From assembly GCA_900079765.1 (NCBI GenBank), contig LT599017.1:3606684-3668307 (forward strand): a stretch of DNA of 61,624 nt, in the 5' to 3' direction. The stretch's first letter is position 1. The number at the start of each line of letters is the position of its first letter. Positions 15,895 through 24,507 of the stretch are shown here, one piece after another. Source of the DNA: an uncultured Eubacteriales bacterium. Lineage in GTDB: Bacteria; Bacillota; Clostridia; Oscillospirales; Oscillospiraceae. Below the pieces are notes generated by a model. It searched no databases and was not told where the DNA came from. It saw only the letters and a list, made by a program, of their open reading frames with translations. A program made the translations under genes and the position numbers.

Positions 15895-16665
15895 TTATCC
15901 TTCCTTTCCGGTGTTCTGTTCAATGACCTCTTTGGCAAGCTCCAGATAGGCTTCGGAGCCGCGGGAGAGGGGGTCGTAAGCGGTGATGGGCTTACCAAAG
16001 CTGGGAGCCTCGGCAAGGCGGACGCTGCGGGGGATGACTGTGGCATAGACCTGCCCTGGAAAGTGGCGCTTGACCTCCTCCGCCACCTGCATGGAGAGGT
16101 TCGTACGCCCGTCATACATGGTGAGGAGCACCCCCTCGATAGCAATGCCCGGGTTAAGGGACTTCTTCATGATGCGAATGGTAGAGATAAGGTCGGACAA
16201 ACCCTCCAGCGCATAAAACTCGCACTGGACAGGGATAAGGACTGTGTCCGCGGCGCACAGGGCGTTCAGAGTGAGAAGCTCCAGGGAGGGGGGGCAGTCG
16301 ATCAGGATGTAGTCATAGTCGGCGCTCACTTGGGCCAAGGCGTCCTTGAGCCGGTATTCCCGGCGCTCCAGGGCAATCATCTCCACCGTGGCTCCAGCCA
16401 GAGCCTTGTTAGCCGGAAGGATATCACCATAGGCGGTGGAGACGATGCCCTTTGGGCATTCGGCCTCCCCAATGACAATATCATAAATGCTAGGGAACGC
16501 GGTGGACTTGTCCACCCCCAGGCCGGTGGTGCAACTTCCCTGGGGATCGAAGTCGCATACCAATACTCGAGCCCCCTGAGCTTTCAGGGCGGCCGTCAGA
16601 TTGACCGCGGTGGTGCTTTTTCCCACGCCGCCCTTTTGGTTTGTAACAGCAATGACCTTTGCCAT
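15895..16665 (-). CDS. parA: ParA/Soj chromosome-partitioning ATPase
   Basis: This is a deviant Walker A ATPase (KGGVGKST at residues 11-18, DFDPQGSCTTG, and DCPPSLELL as the Walker B region). It forms a nucleoid-bound gradient with ParB to move the origin and in Bacillus also tunes DnaA. At 256 aa it is the small chromosomal type, with no N-terminal HTH. First gene of the operon parA-parB-coiled coil, preceded by a good promoter and two parS sites. Confidence 0.95.
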   Translation of the reverse strand: MAKVIAVTNQKGGVGKSTTAVNLTAALKAQGARVLVCDFDPQGSCTTGLGVDKSTAFPSIYDIVIGEAECPKGIVSTAYGDILPANKALAGATVEMIALERREYRLKDALAQVSADYDYILIDCPPSLELLTLNALCAADTVLIPVQCEFYALEGLSDLISTIRIMKKSLNPGIAIEGVLLTMYDGRTNLSMQVAEEVKRHFPGQVYATVIPRSVRLAEAPSFGKPITAYDPLSRGSEAYLELAKEVIEQNTGKEG

Positions 16666-16708
16666 AGGGCACCTGCCTTTATCTATGTAGTGTAAACAGC
16701 CTTTCTCT

Positions 16709-16737
16709 ATTATAAGCAGTTAGCAAAAAGATTACAA
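16709..16737 (-). promoter_or_regulatory. parA-parB promoter
   Basis: Minus strand TTGTAA, 17-nt spacer, TATAAT. It lies 44-72 nt upstream of the parA start and about 60 nt from parS site 2. Confidence 0.75.
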
Positions 16738-16797
16738 GTTGTTTATATGTATTACCGACAGGAAAATACAAAGGAGACTTTGTTGATTTTGACTTTA

Positions 16798-16813
16798 TGT
16801 TTCACGTGAAACA
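16798..16813. other. parS site 2
   Basis: Perfect parS palindrome TGTTTCACGTGAAACA between noc and parA, 13 bp from parS site 3. Confidence 0.92.
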
Positions 16814-16818
16814 TAAAC

Positions 16819-16850
16819 CCCCCCGATGTTTCACGTGAAACATCGGGGGG
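16819..16850 (-). terminator. Possible noc terminator built on parS
   Basis: CCCCCCGA + parS + TCGGGGGG gives a 16-bp perfect stem. On the minus strand it is followed by GTTTATGTTT, a modest T tract. It stands 11 bases after the noc stop codon. Confidence 0.5.
16827..16842. other. parS site 3, embedded in a longer hairpin
   Basis: Perfect parS palindrome. It is extended on both sides by GA/TC and a run of six C/G, giving a stem from about 16819 to 16850 just after the noc stop. The same bases may serve as the noc transcription terminator. Confidence 0.92.
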
Positions 16851-16860
16851 ACGAGAAGGC

Positions 16861-17676
16861 TCAGCTCGCTGCCTTGGGAATTCGGATCGTGAGAAGGATG
16901 CTGTCGTCGGTCTCCTTCCGCTCGCAGGCGGCGTTTACGCCGGCGGTCTTCATCATAGTGAGACCCCGGGTAATGGTATTGAGGAAAAAGCGAACATCCT
17001 TAATTAAGAAGGTGGGCTTTCGCTTTGGGGTGGGCTTGTCCGGTACGGGGGAGAGGACGGCCTCCACGTACTCCTCAGTTCGGGAGACAGTAAAGCCGCC
17101 CTCCACCACCGCCCGGGCTGCCTGGAGCTGGAGTTCATCGCTCCCCAGACGGAGGAGGGCGCGGGCATGCCGTTCGGTGTAACCCCGCTCCCGCAGGAGG
17201 GTGAGCACATCGGGGGAGAGGCGCAGGAGGCGCAGCTTGTTGGCCACCGCCGACTGACTCTTACCAATGCGCCTGGCGGTCTCCTCTTGGGATAGGCCAT
17301 AGGTGCGGATAAGCCGTGCCAGAGCCGCGGCTTCCTCCACAAAGTCCAGATCCCGGCGCTGAAGGTTTTCCACCAGGGCCAGCAGGGAGGACTCCTCGCT
17401 GTCCACCTTTACCAAAATGCAGGGGACTTCCGTGAGGCCCGCCAGCTTGGACGCCCGTAGACGCCGTTCGCCTGAGACCAGTTCGTAGCTGCCCTCCACC
17501 TTGCGTACCGAAAGGGGCTGGAGCACCCCGTGCTCCTTGATGCTGGCGGCCAACTCCTCCAGACCCTCCTGAGAGAAGAACCGCCGGGGCTGCGACGGGT
17601 TGGGAAAGATGCTCTCAATGGGGAGAAACAGGACGCGGTTGCTCTCAAAGAGACCTTTCTTGCGGCCCAGCGCCAT
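16861..17676 (-). CDS. noc: Noc-like ParB paralogue
   Basis: This is a second ParB-fold protein of 271 aa, upstream of parA as in Bacillus. Noc binds its own sites and the membrane to block division over the nucleoid. It has a ParB domain with GERRLRASKLAGL and ENLQRRDLDFVEEA, then an HTH (SQEETARRIGKSQSAVANKLRLL). The GERR box of a CTPase is intact. The ATG at 17676 is chosen because AGGAGGG precedes it; an upstream 69-residue extension is not protein-like. Whether it binds parS or a separate NBS cannot be told. Confidence 0.82.
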   Translation of the reverse strand: MALGRKKGLFESNRVLFLPIESIFPNPSQPRRFFSQEGLEELAASIKEHGVLQPLSVRKVEGSYELVSGERRLRASKLAGLTEVPCILVKVDSEESSLLALVENLQRRDLDFVEEAAALARLIRTYGLSQEETARRIGKSQSAVANKLRLLRLSPDVLTLLRERGYTERHARALLRLGSDELQLQAARAVVEGGFTVSRTEEYVEAVLSPVPDKPTPKRKPTFLIKDVRFFLNTITRGLTMMKTAGVNAACERKETDDSILLTIRIPKAAS

Positions 17677-17715
17677 AACCAAGCCCTCCTCTGGTGTAGA
17701 AATAGCCTTGACAAT

Positions 17716-17734
17716 CCATATATTACCATATATT
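17716..17734. repeat. Direct repeat upstream of noc
   Basis: CCATATATT occurs twice, separated by one A, about 40 bp upstream of the noc start. It could overlap the promoter or bind a regulator. Confidence 0.4.
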
Positions 17735-17791
17735 GGCGCAAAGTTTGTCGTTCCCCGTCGGGCGGGAAATATTTTATAGGTTCTAGTAGCA

Positions 17792-17820
17792 CAAAAAGGA
17801 CGCGCCGATCCGGCGCGCCC
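17792..17820 (-). terminator. Terminator after but
   Basis: GGGCGCGCC and GGCGCGTCC pair, followed on the minus strand by CTTTTTG. It separates but from noc. Confidence 0.8.
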
Positions 17821-17833
17821 TTGAAAAGAAGTA

Positions 17834-19183
17834 TTACCGTTTGTTGGACCGTTTCCAAATCCCCATCTCACCGGCTTTGGCAATGAGTTCGTCCCGGAAT
17901 TGGGGGTGGGCTACAGAGATGATGGCCTCGGACCTCTGCCAGGTAGTGAGGCCCTTCAGGTTCACCATGCCGTACTCGGTAACTAAGTAGTGAAGGTTGG
18001 TGCGGGTGGCGGTGATGATACCTCCGGGGGTGATGGTGGGGGAGATGCGGCTCTTGAGAGAGCCGTCCCTCCCCTGGGTGGCGGAGGAGCAGCAGATAAA
18101 GCTCTTCCCGCCCTTGGAGAGGTAGGCCCCCAGGACAAAGTCAAGCTGGCCGCCTGCGCCGCTGATGTGGCGGGTGCCCGCGCTCTCGCTGGCGACCTGG
18201 CCGAAGAGATCCACCTCCACGGCGTTGTTGATCGAGATGAAGTTGTCGTGGGCCGAAATGGTGCGCACGTCGTTCACGTAGTCCACCGGCGCGGCCATTA
18301 CTGCGGGATTCCGGTTAACGTAGTCATAGAGCTTTTGGGTGCCTGCGCCGAAGGCGAACACCGCCCGGCCCCGGTTCAGGGCTTTGCGCGCGCCGGTGAT
18401 CTTGCCTGCGGCGGCGATGTCCACAAAGGCGTCCACGTACATCTCGCTGTGGACGCCCAGGTCCTTCAGGTCGGACCGGGCAATGAGGCTACCCACCGCG
18501 TTAGGCATGCCGCCGATGCCCAATTGGAGGCATGCGCCGTTGGGGATTTGGGGCACGATGAGCCGGGCCACGGCCTGGTCCACCTCGCCAGCAGGGGCCG
18601 CGGGAAGTTGGCCCATGGGGGCGCCGCTGCCCTCCACGATCATGTCTACCTGGGAGATGTGAATGCTCTCCTCAAACCCTCCCAGGCAGACGGGCATGTT
18701 GGGGTTGACCTCCACGATAATGCGCTCGGCCACCTCGCACATGGCGGCGAGATAGGTGGCGTTGAGGCCAAAGTTGAAGTAGCCGTGGCTGTCCATCGGG
18801 GCCACCTGGAACATGGCGACGTCTACGTGCCGGATATTTTCCCGGTAATACCGGGGCATTTCAGAGAAACGGATGGGGCTGTAGAACCCGATGCCCGCAT
18901 CGCAGAGCCGACGCTCAACGCCCGAGGAGTGCCACGAGTTCCAGGTAATGCGCTCCGCCGCGTGGGGCAGCTTGGTGACCTCGGGCTGCCACAGGGCCAC
19001 CGCGCCCCGAAAGTTCAGATCAGTCAGGTCCTCCTCCGCCGCCAGGCGCGCGGCGAGAGCCTTGTCCAGGTCCACGGGGTGGTTGGCGCAGAAGCTGTAG
19101 TCCACCCAGTCGCCGGATTTGACGGCCTTGACCGCTTCCTCCGCCGTAACGCGCTTGCGCTGATACTCTTCCTGATATCCCAT
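17834..19183 (-). CDS. but: Butyryl-CoA:acetate CoA-transferase
   Basis: This enzyme makes butyrate in gut anaerobes by moving CoA from butyryl-CoA to acetate. The 449-aa protein follows the Roseburia/Faecalibacterium But sequence closely: [74 protein letters not shown] and [16 protein letters not shown]. The Glu in HSEMY is the expected covalent catalytic residue. 4-hydroxybutyrate CoA-transferases are close relatives, so substrate range could be wider. The rest of the butyrate pathway is not adjacent; a thiolase lies at 42273. Confidence 0.88.
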   Translation of the reverse strand: MGYQEEYQRKRVTAEEAVKAVKSGDWVDYSFCANHPVDLDKALAARLAAEEDLTDLNFRGAVALWQPEVTKLPHAAERITWNSWHSSGVERRLCDAGIGFYSPIRFSEMPRYYRENIRHVDVAMFQVAPMDSHGYFNFGLNATYLAAMCEVAERIIVEVNPNMPVCLGGFEESIHISQVDMIVEGSGAPMGQLPAAPAGEVDQAVARLIVPQIPNGACLQLGIGGMPNAVGSLIARSDLKDLGVHSEMYVDAFVDIAAAGKITGARKALNRGRAVFAFGAGTQKLYDYVNRNPAVMAAPVDYVNDVRTISAHDNFISINNAVEVDLFGQVASESAGTRHISGAGGQLDFVLGAYLSKGGKSFICCSSATQGRDGSLKSRISPTITPGGIITATRTNLHYLVTEYGMVNLKGLTTWQRSEAIISVAHPQFRDELIAKAGEMGIWKRSNKR

Positions 19184-19245
19184 ATCGACGCCTCCATATT
19201 GTCAAAAATATAACAATTAAAGTATGCCAGCTTTTTTGCCTCCTG

Positions 19246-20109
19246 TCAAGCCCGGAGGAACCCTTTGCCGAAGATCTCGCTGGAGTTGGAGGCTAGGAAA
19301 AAGGCGGAGGGGTCCTCGGTGCGCAGGTAGCGGCGCAGGAGGACGGCCTGGTTTCGGCTGAGGACTGTAAGCACGACCCAGTGGGTCTCGTGGGTATAGG
19401 CCCCCTTGCCCTCCCAGATGGTGGCGCCCCGGCCCAGCGTCTTGGTGATGTAGTCACAGGCGATTTCCGGGTGGGATGTGATAATGTTAAGCATCTTCCG
19501 GCGATTCATGGACTCCACCACGCTGTCCACCAGCACCGACTTGAGGGCCAGACCCAGCAGGGAAAAGAGGCCGGTCTCGATATCGAAGACGAAGAGGGCG
19601 GCGGCAGCGATGAGTAGGTCGGAAAAGAGGAGGGCGCGGCCCACGTCCATGCCGGAGAACCGCTTAAGGATCATGGCGGCAATATCGGTGCCGCCGGTGG
19701 AGGCGTTGAGGTTGAAGAGGATGCCCGCGCCCAGGGCGGGGAGGAGAATGGCAAAGAAGGCCTCCAGCATCCGGTTGGTGGTGAGGGGTGCGGAGAGGGG
19801 GCAGAGCCATTCCAGGAGCTGGATTAGGCCCGAATAGACCAGGGAGCAGTAGACCGTCTTCAGCCCAAAGCTCTTATTTAAGAAGATGAAGCCCAGCACC
19901 AGAAAGAGGGTGTTGACGATGGCGTTGAAGGTGCCGGGGGAGAGGGAGGGAAAGACCGCGCCCAATAGGACCGACAGGCCGGACACGCCGCCCATAGAAA
20001 AGTGGTTAGGGAATTTAAAAAAATAGACACCTACGGAGACTAGGGCGGACCCCAGGGTGAGAAGAAAAAACTCCGCGGCGGTCTGTCTGGGTGTGGGTTG
20101 GTCTGCCAT
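19246..20109 (-). CDS. YitT-family membrane protein
   Basis: This is a polytopic membrane protein with five to six predicted spans in residues about 14-185. Characteristic pieces are FKFPNHFSMGGVSGLSVLL, NASTGGTDIAAMIL and ETGLFSLLGLALKS-type. A C-terminal DUF2179 domain follows (residues about 205-285, IITSHPEIACDYITKTLGRGATIWEGKG and TVLSRNQAVLLRRYL segments). The molecular function of YitT proteins is not established. It is upstream of but by 62 nt and may be co-transcribed. Confidence 0.88.
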   Translation of the reverse strand: MADQPTPRQTAAEFFLLTLGSALVSVGVYFFKFPNHFSMGGVSGLSVLLGAVFPSLSPGTFNAIVNTLFLVLGFIFLNKSFGLKTVYCSLVYSGLIQLLEWLCPLSAPLTTNRMLEAFFAILLPALGAGILFNLNASTGGTDIAAMILKRFSGMDVGRALLFSDLLIAAAALFVFDIETGLFSLLGLALKSVLVDSVVESMNRRKMLNIITSHPEIACDYITKTLGRGATIWEGKGAYTHETHWVVLTVLSRNQAVLLRRYLRTEDPSAFFLASNSSEIFGKGFLRA

Positions 20110-20172
20110 GCTGCATCAGCTCCATCGGTTGATAGGGATGGCCCCCAACCCGCGGGCGGGGGTGGTGGCTCT

Positions 20173-20201
20173 AGTATAACAGGCCTTTTTTGGAATAACA
20201 A
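20173..20201 (-). promoter_or_regulatory. Promoter of the YitT-family gene
   Basis: Minus strand TTGTTA, 17-nt spacer, TATACT. Confidence 0.55.
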
Positions 20202-20335
20202 GGGGGAAGAGGGGGGAAGAGGTAAGATCTTGCAGGGCATACGGGGGATGGCCACAGGGGCAAGCCCCCGCCCTGGGAAAAGGAAGGGGACCCGCCGGAG
20301 ACTCAGCCCCTGCAAGGGAGAAAATAAAAGTAAAT

Positions 20336-20368
20336 CCCCCTCAGATGAGAATATTTCATCTGAGGGGG
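20336..20368 (-). terminator. Terminator after the SLH-GH18 gene
   Basis: CCCCCTCAGATGA and TCATCTGAGGGGG form a 13-bp stem; a T-rich tract follows on the minus strand. Confidence 0.82.
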
Positions 20369-20376
20369 AAAGGAAA

Positions 20377-22044
20377 TCATCTATGGGTGAGGAGAGAACT
20401 CCAGACGTCGTAGTCTAGACCCGGGTCACTCACTGTAGGGATATTGCCCAGCCGCCAGAGGGAGACGCCGGTGACGCCGAACATGGCAGCAAGTTGAATT
20501 TTTTCCATGACGCTCTGCGCATCCTCATACCAAACGCGGTAGGTAGAGCCATCGTCCCCGGTGTAGGTGAGGTAGGGGTTGCGGTACACGTCCGACCAGC
20601 CCCGCACTGCATCAGCCTGGCGGAGACGGTTGGTAAGGGTGTCCACACCGGGGGAGTAGAGGGTGGCAGCGGCGATTTTGCCATTTGAGTCAATCTGATA
20701 GCCCGCGCTGTCGATGGCGATAGCCAGAGCGATCTTGCTCTTATCCCGCACGCCGGTGTCCGGGTCGGTGATGGCGGCCAAGGCTTCGGCCACCTGAGGG
20801 AAGGGGGTTACCGGGTTATCGGTGGAGGAGGAGCCCACCACGGGGGTTGAGCGGTCCTTATAGTCGTGGGCCATGAGAATGACCTTGTCGCAGAGCTCGC
20901 CTAAAGCCCGGTAGTCGTACCCCTTATACCAGTCGGGAGGCTGGACGGCCGCCCAGAGGGCTTTATCTGCCGGGAGGGCGGCGCGCAGGGCGGTCATGAA
21001 GGCAGTGAAGGCCTCGCGCTTATCCTCCCGCAGGCCCTCGAAGTCAATGGTGACACCGTTATAAGGCCCCACAGCGGCGACGATGGCGGCCACGGCCTGG
21101 GTGCGGGCGGCCTCGCTGGCCAGGATGGCGGCCAGGTCGCTGGTCACGGTGCCGTCGGAGAGGGTGAGGGCGTCGCTGGTGGAGGAGAAGACGCTCAGGT
21201 TGTAGGGGATGCCGTTTGCCTTAAAGGCATCGGTGGCGAGGGAGGCGCCGGAGGGGATGTTCCACTCGTTGCCTCCAGTGGTTGTCTGGTTCAGGTAGGG
21301 GCCGGAGAGGGGGTCCACGTCCAGCCGCGCCCAACCCACGCTGACCGCGTCCATCTGGGCTGTCAGGCTGATCTGGGAGTAAGAGCCAAAGGCGTAAAAG
21401 GCGTGGAGCCAGTCGATTTTAGAGGTGTACCGCTCGTAGACCCGCACCAGCATAGCCGCGGCAGTCTCCCTGTTGGAGGGCTGGTCCGGGAAGAAACGGT
21501 AGGTTCCGTCATCCTGTTTCACGCCGTTGATGATTCCAAATCGGAAGGCCAAGGCGATGTAGCCCCGGTTGGAGGCCCCGGTGGCGATATCGGTGAAGGG
21601 GAGGGCATTGCTCGCCATGGAGGAGGCCAATTGGTCATAGTCCAAGGCGCGTACCAACATGACGGCCATCTCCTCACGAGTAATGGAATCATCTGGCCGG
21701 AAGGCCCCCCCCGATTCCACAGCACCGTGCTGCAGGGCGGCCTCGATCCAGCCCGAGGCCCAATGGGAGGCGGTGTCGGTATAAGAGGGGGCGGCAGTCA
21801 CCTGAGTCCAGCCGAACATGCGGCAGAGCACTGTTACAAAGGAGGCCCGGTTCATCTGATACCCGTAGCCGAAGGTGCTGGCGGAAATCCCCTCCATCAG
21901 GCCGTACTCGGTAGCCTTCTCAATGGAGGTGACCGACCAGTCGTCGGGCGGCACGTCGGAATACCGGCTGCCCGCCGCGGCGGCCGCGGGGACACAACAG
22001 AGGAGAGCGACCGTCAAAAGGGCCGCGGTGAGTCTACGAAACAT
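20377..22044 (-). CDS. SLH-domain GH18 glycoside hydrolase
   Basis: This is a secreted wall hydrolase. It has a signal peptide (residues 1-24, cut near AAAAAG) and three S-layer homology motifs (about 27-78, 87-137 and 149-205) that bind pyruvylated wall polymers. A GH18 TIM barrel spans about 212-555. The catalytic motif appears as GVTIDFEGL near residue 330, with the acid Glu present. HDYK and WRLGNIPT strands close the barrel. Related proteins are spore-cortex or cell-wall N-acetylglucosaminidases (YdhD/YvbX-like). It is monocistronic with its own promoter and terminator. Confidence 0.88.
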   Translation of the reverse strand: MFRRLTAALLTVALLCCVPAAAAAGSRYSDVPPDDWSVTSIEKATEYGLMEGISASTFGYGYQMNRASFVTVLCRMFGWTQVTAAPSYTDTASHWASGWIEAALQHGAVESGGAFRPDDSITREEMAVMLVRALDYDQLASSMASNALPFTDIATGASNRGYIALAFRFGIINGVKQDDGTYRFFPDQPSNRETAAAMLVRVYERYTSKIDWLHAFYAFGSYSQISLTAQMDAVSVGWARLDVDPLSGPYLNQTTTGGNEWNIPSGASLATDAFKANGIPYNLSVFSSTSDALTLSDGTVTSDLAAILASEAARTQAVAAIVAAVGPYNGVTIDFEGLREDKREAFTAFMTALRAALPADKALWAAVQPPDWYKGYDYRALGELCDKVILMAHDYKDRSTPVVGSSSTDNPVTPFPQVAEALAAITDPDTGVRDKSKIALAIAIDSAGYQIDSNGKIAAATLYSPGVDTLTNRLRQADAVRGWSDVYRNPYLTYTGDDGSTYRVWYEDAQSVMEKIQLAAMFGVTGVSLWRLGNIPTVSDPGLDYDVWSSLLTHR

Positions 22045-22099
22045 AGGGAGGACCTCCTATAAAAAGGCTTAAATCATTTATAATTACCGCTATGCGGCT

Positions 22100-22128
22100 A
22101 TTATAGCACGGAAGGGGGGAGGGGACAA
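22100..22128 (-). promoter_or_regulatory. Promoter of the SLH-GH18 gene
   Basis: Minus strand TTGTCC, 17-nt spacer, TATAAT with extended TGC. Confidence 0.65.
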
Positions 22129-22237
22129 GTGGGCGTTAGCCGCCCCCCCTGGGCTGGAGGATATTGGGCAAGCAGTATAATTTTTTTTAGCAAAACAAAA
22201 AATTTTTATAAAAAACTGATGACATTTACAAAAAGTC

Positions 22238-22246
22238 TGCTATAAT
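22238..22246 (+). promoter_or_regulatory. xpt promoter (extended -10)
   Basis: TGCTATAAT with no good -35 at 17 nt. The 22250-22387 leader shows no purine-riboswitch core, although xpt is a classic riboswitch target. Confidence 0.6.
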
Positions 22247-22387
22247 GAAGGCAAAGAAATAGGCAGGCTTTCCACTTGCAGTACGCTCTATTTTACGGTA
22301 CAATGTAAATTAAGCCAAATGTCCTTTTATAACTGGAGAGGGCGGGCCCGGCTATTTACTAGTACATAGATACAAGGAGAGCGGGAC

Positions 22388-22960
22388 ATGGAGCTACTGG
22401 AGCAGCGCATCCGCAAGGACGGAAAGATCAGAGAGGGCGGCGTCTTGAAGGTAGACAGCTTCCTCAACCACCAGATGGATATCAACCTCTTCTGCGAGAT
22501 CGGCAAGGAATTTCACCGCCTGTTCGGCGAGGGGCAGGTCACCAAGATTTTAACCATCGAGGCCTCGGGCATCGGGATCGCCTGCCTCACAGCCCAATAC
22601 TTCCACGTGCCTGTCATCTTCGCCAAGAAGAACAAGACCAAGAACATCGCCGGGGAGGTATATACCTCCAAGGTGGAGTCCTTTACCCATGGGAAGGTGT
22701 ACGACATTATTGTCTCCAAGGAATTCCTCCTTCCTAGCGACCGTGTGCTCATTATCGACGACTTCCTCGCCAACGGCAGCGCCCTCCAGGGGCTCATCAA
22801 GCTGGTGCAGGACGCAGGGGCCACTCTGGTGGGTGCGGGTATATGCGTGGAGAAGGCCTTCCAGCCCGGCGGCGACCTCATCCGCGGGATGGGCGTCCGG
22901 CTGGAGAGCCTTGCAAAAATTAAGAGTATGAGCGTCAAAGACGGCGTAGAGTTTTGCTAG
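22388..22960 (+). CDS. xpt: Xanthine phosphoribosyltransferase
   Basis: This enzyme salvages xanthine to XMP with PRPP. The 190-aa protein matches Bacillus Xpt over its length: MELLEQRIRKDG, VDSFLNHQMD, ASGIGIA, and the PRPP loop VLIIDDFLANGSA near residues 119-131. SD AAGGAGAG precedes the ATG. It opens the purine block; the BMP transporter gene follows after 276 nt that may contain structured RNA. Salvage and catabolism genes together suggest the cell balances xanthine between nucleotide synthesis and breakdown. Confidence 0.95.
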   Translation: MELLEQRIRKDGKIREGGVLKVDSFLNHQMDINLFCEIGKEFHRLFGEGQVTKILTIEASGIGIACLTAQYFHVPVIFAKKNKTKNIAGEVYTSKVESFTHGKVYDIIVSKEFLLPSDRVLIIDDFLANGSALQGLIKLVQDAGATLVGAGICVEKAFQPGGDLIRGMGVRLESLAKIKSMSVKDGVEFC

Positions 22961-22974
22961 GCAACTGAACCTTG

Positions 22975-23105
22975 ACAATGGACCAGCCTGCTGCCACAGT
23001 CGGAAGCAACCGGTCAGCCCCGATGGCTGATCCCGGACTTTCGTGATGAGTGGACCGGAGCGTGGACATTCCGCGCAGACCGGTGTAAAGGCAGGGGGAG
23101 TTTCT
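22975..23105 (+). ncRNA. Candidate structured leader RNA upstream of the BMP transporter
   Basis: This stretch has no ORF and several strong helices. They are an outer CCTGC/GCAGG (or CTGCC/GGCAG) pair at about 22989 and 23090, CGG-TCAGCC-CCGAT-GGCTGA-TC-CCG at about 23010-23036, and GCGTGG-ACATT-CCGCGC at about 23060-23077. The layout is a closing stem with at least two arms, as in riboswitches. I could not match it to any riboswitch core I know, including purine, ykkC, ZTP, THF and NMT1. Its position suggests control of purine transport. Confidence 0.4.
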
Positions 23106-23236
23106 CTATATTTGTGTTTTCCGCAGATATTGAGCGCTCTCCTTTCCTTTTGGAGCAGCGCGCGCTATTGGTCATACCCGGCGCGAGCCGAGTTGATATA
23201 GGACCTCACAAAAATTGATATTTAGGAGGATCTGAA

Positions 23237-24493
23237 ATGAAGAAAAGAATGCTAGCACTGCTCCTGAGCGCCGCTATGGTGTTCGCGCTGGCCGCCTGCG
23301 GCGGCACCGCCGGAAACACGGGCTCCGCCTCCCCGTCTGGTTCCACGGCTCCCTCCGGCTCCACGGCTCCGTCCGGCTCCACCGCTCCCGAGGGCAAGAC
23401 TATCAAGGTTGGCCTTATCTGCATCGGCGACGAGAACGACCAGGGCTACACCTACAACTTCATCCGAGGCAAAGAGGCCGCCACCGAGGCTCTGGCCAAA
23501 GAAGGCATTAACGTGGAGTGGGTCGTCAAGTACAACATCGGTGAGGACTCCACCTGTGAGGATGCCAACATTGAGCTGGCTGAAGAGGGGTGCGAGATCA
23601 TTTTCAACAACTCCTTCGGCTTTGAGGACTATATGCTTAAGGTGGCTCCCGACTATCCCGACATCCAGTTTGTCGCCTGCACCAACATGGGGTCCTCTTT
23701 CTCCGACCTTGAGAACGTACATAATGCCTTCGCCAACATCTTTGAGGGCCGCTACCTGGCCGGCGTGGCCGGCGGCCTGAAGCTGCAGCAGATGATCGAT
23801 GCCGGCGAGATCACCGCGGACGAGGCCGTTATCGGCTATGTGGGCGCGTACCCCTACGCCGAGGTTATCTCCGGGTTCACCTCCTTCTATCTGGGCGCCA
23901 AGAGTGTCTGTCCGAGCGTCACCATGAAGGTGAAGTACGTCAACTCCTGGTCCAACGCCACTGAGGAGGCCAACGCCGCCAACGCCCTGTGCGATGAGGG
24001 CGCCAAGCTCATCTCCCAGCACTCCGACAATACCACCCCCGCCACCGCTGCCCAGTCCAAGGGTGTGTTCCACTGCGGGTACAACAACGACATGTCCGGC
24101 GTGGCCCCCGCGGCCTCCCTCATCTCCTGCCGCATTGACTGGTCTCCCTACTTCCAGTATGCCATCAAGGCCGTCGCCAACGGCGAGAACTTTGATAAGG
24201 ACTGGACCGCCGGCTACGGTGATGGGGCCGTCGCGCTGACCACCCTGAACGAGTCCATCGCCGCTCCGGGTACCGCTGAGAAACTGGCTGAGGTCGAGAA
24301 GTCCCTGGCCGACGGCAGCGTCCACCCCTTCCAGGGGCCCTGGACCGGCACGGGCCGTGCTTACGGCGCCGACGCGGACGACACCAAGACCATGCCTGCG
24401 GACGATTTCTACAAGGAGTCCGACGTTGCGGGCGGCGGCACCAGCGCTCCGTCCTTCTACTGGATCATCGAAGGCATCACACAAGAGAGCTAA
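23237..24493 (+). CDS. BMP-family nucleoside/nucleobase-binding lipoprotein
   Basis: This is the substrate-binding subunit of a PnrA/BmpA-type ABC importer. It has a lipoprotein signal (MKKR, hydrophobic core, LAAC with Cys21). A flexible linker follows with PSGSTA repeated three times, then the Bmp domain from residue about 55: KVGLICIGDENDQGYTYN, NNSFGFEDYM, NIFEGRYLAGVAGGLK and HSDNTTPATAAQ. Length (418 aa) is above the family norm of about 350 because of the linker and C-terminal extension. The ligand is inferred to be a purine nucleoside or base from the neighbouring xpt and xdh genes. SD AGGAGG is strong. Confidence 0.9.
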   Translation: MKKRMLALLLSAAMVFALAACGGTAGNTGSASPSGSTAPSGSTAPSGSTAPEGKTIKVGLICIGDENDQGYTYNFIRGKEAATEALAKEGINVEWVVKYNIGEDSTCEDANIELAEEGCEIIFNNSFGFEDYMLKVAPDYPDIQFVACTNMGSSFSDLENVHNAFANIFEGRYLAGVAGGLKLQQMIDAGEITADEAVIGYVGAYPYAEVISGFTSFYLGAKSVCPSVTMKVKYVNSWSNATEEANAANALCDEGAKLISQHSDNTTPATAAQSKGVFHCGYNNDMSGVAPAASLISCRIDWSPYFQYAIKAVANGENFDKDWTAGYGDGAVALTTLNESIAAPGTAEKLAEVEKSLADGSVHPFQGPWTGTGRAYGADADDTKTMPADDFYKESDVAGGGTSAPSFYWIIEGITQES

Positions 24494-24507
24494 ACGCTCC
24501 ACATATA

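Larger units (their letters stand above)
20110..20376. other. Intergenic region between yitT-like gene and GH18 gene
   Basis: It holds the promoter of the YitT-family gene (20173-20201) and the terminator of the GH18 gene (20336-20368). Nothing else was recognised in the remaining GC-rich bases. Confidence 0.6.

Noticed and set aside
17990-19213. 407-codon plus-strand frame opposite but
   Set aside because: It is antisense to a clear Roseburia-like CoA-transferase, has His/Gly/Val-rich composition typical of a reverse-strand shadow in GC-rich DNA, and lacks an SD.
22250-22387. Purine riboswitch upstream of xpt
   Set aside because: The conserved core (TATA...TTTCTACC loop pattern) and the three-stem layout are not present.
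23335-23390. Tandem DNA repeat as mobile or CRISPR element
   Set aside because: The three near-repeats encode the PSGSTA linker of the lipoprotein and are part of the coding frame.
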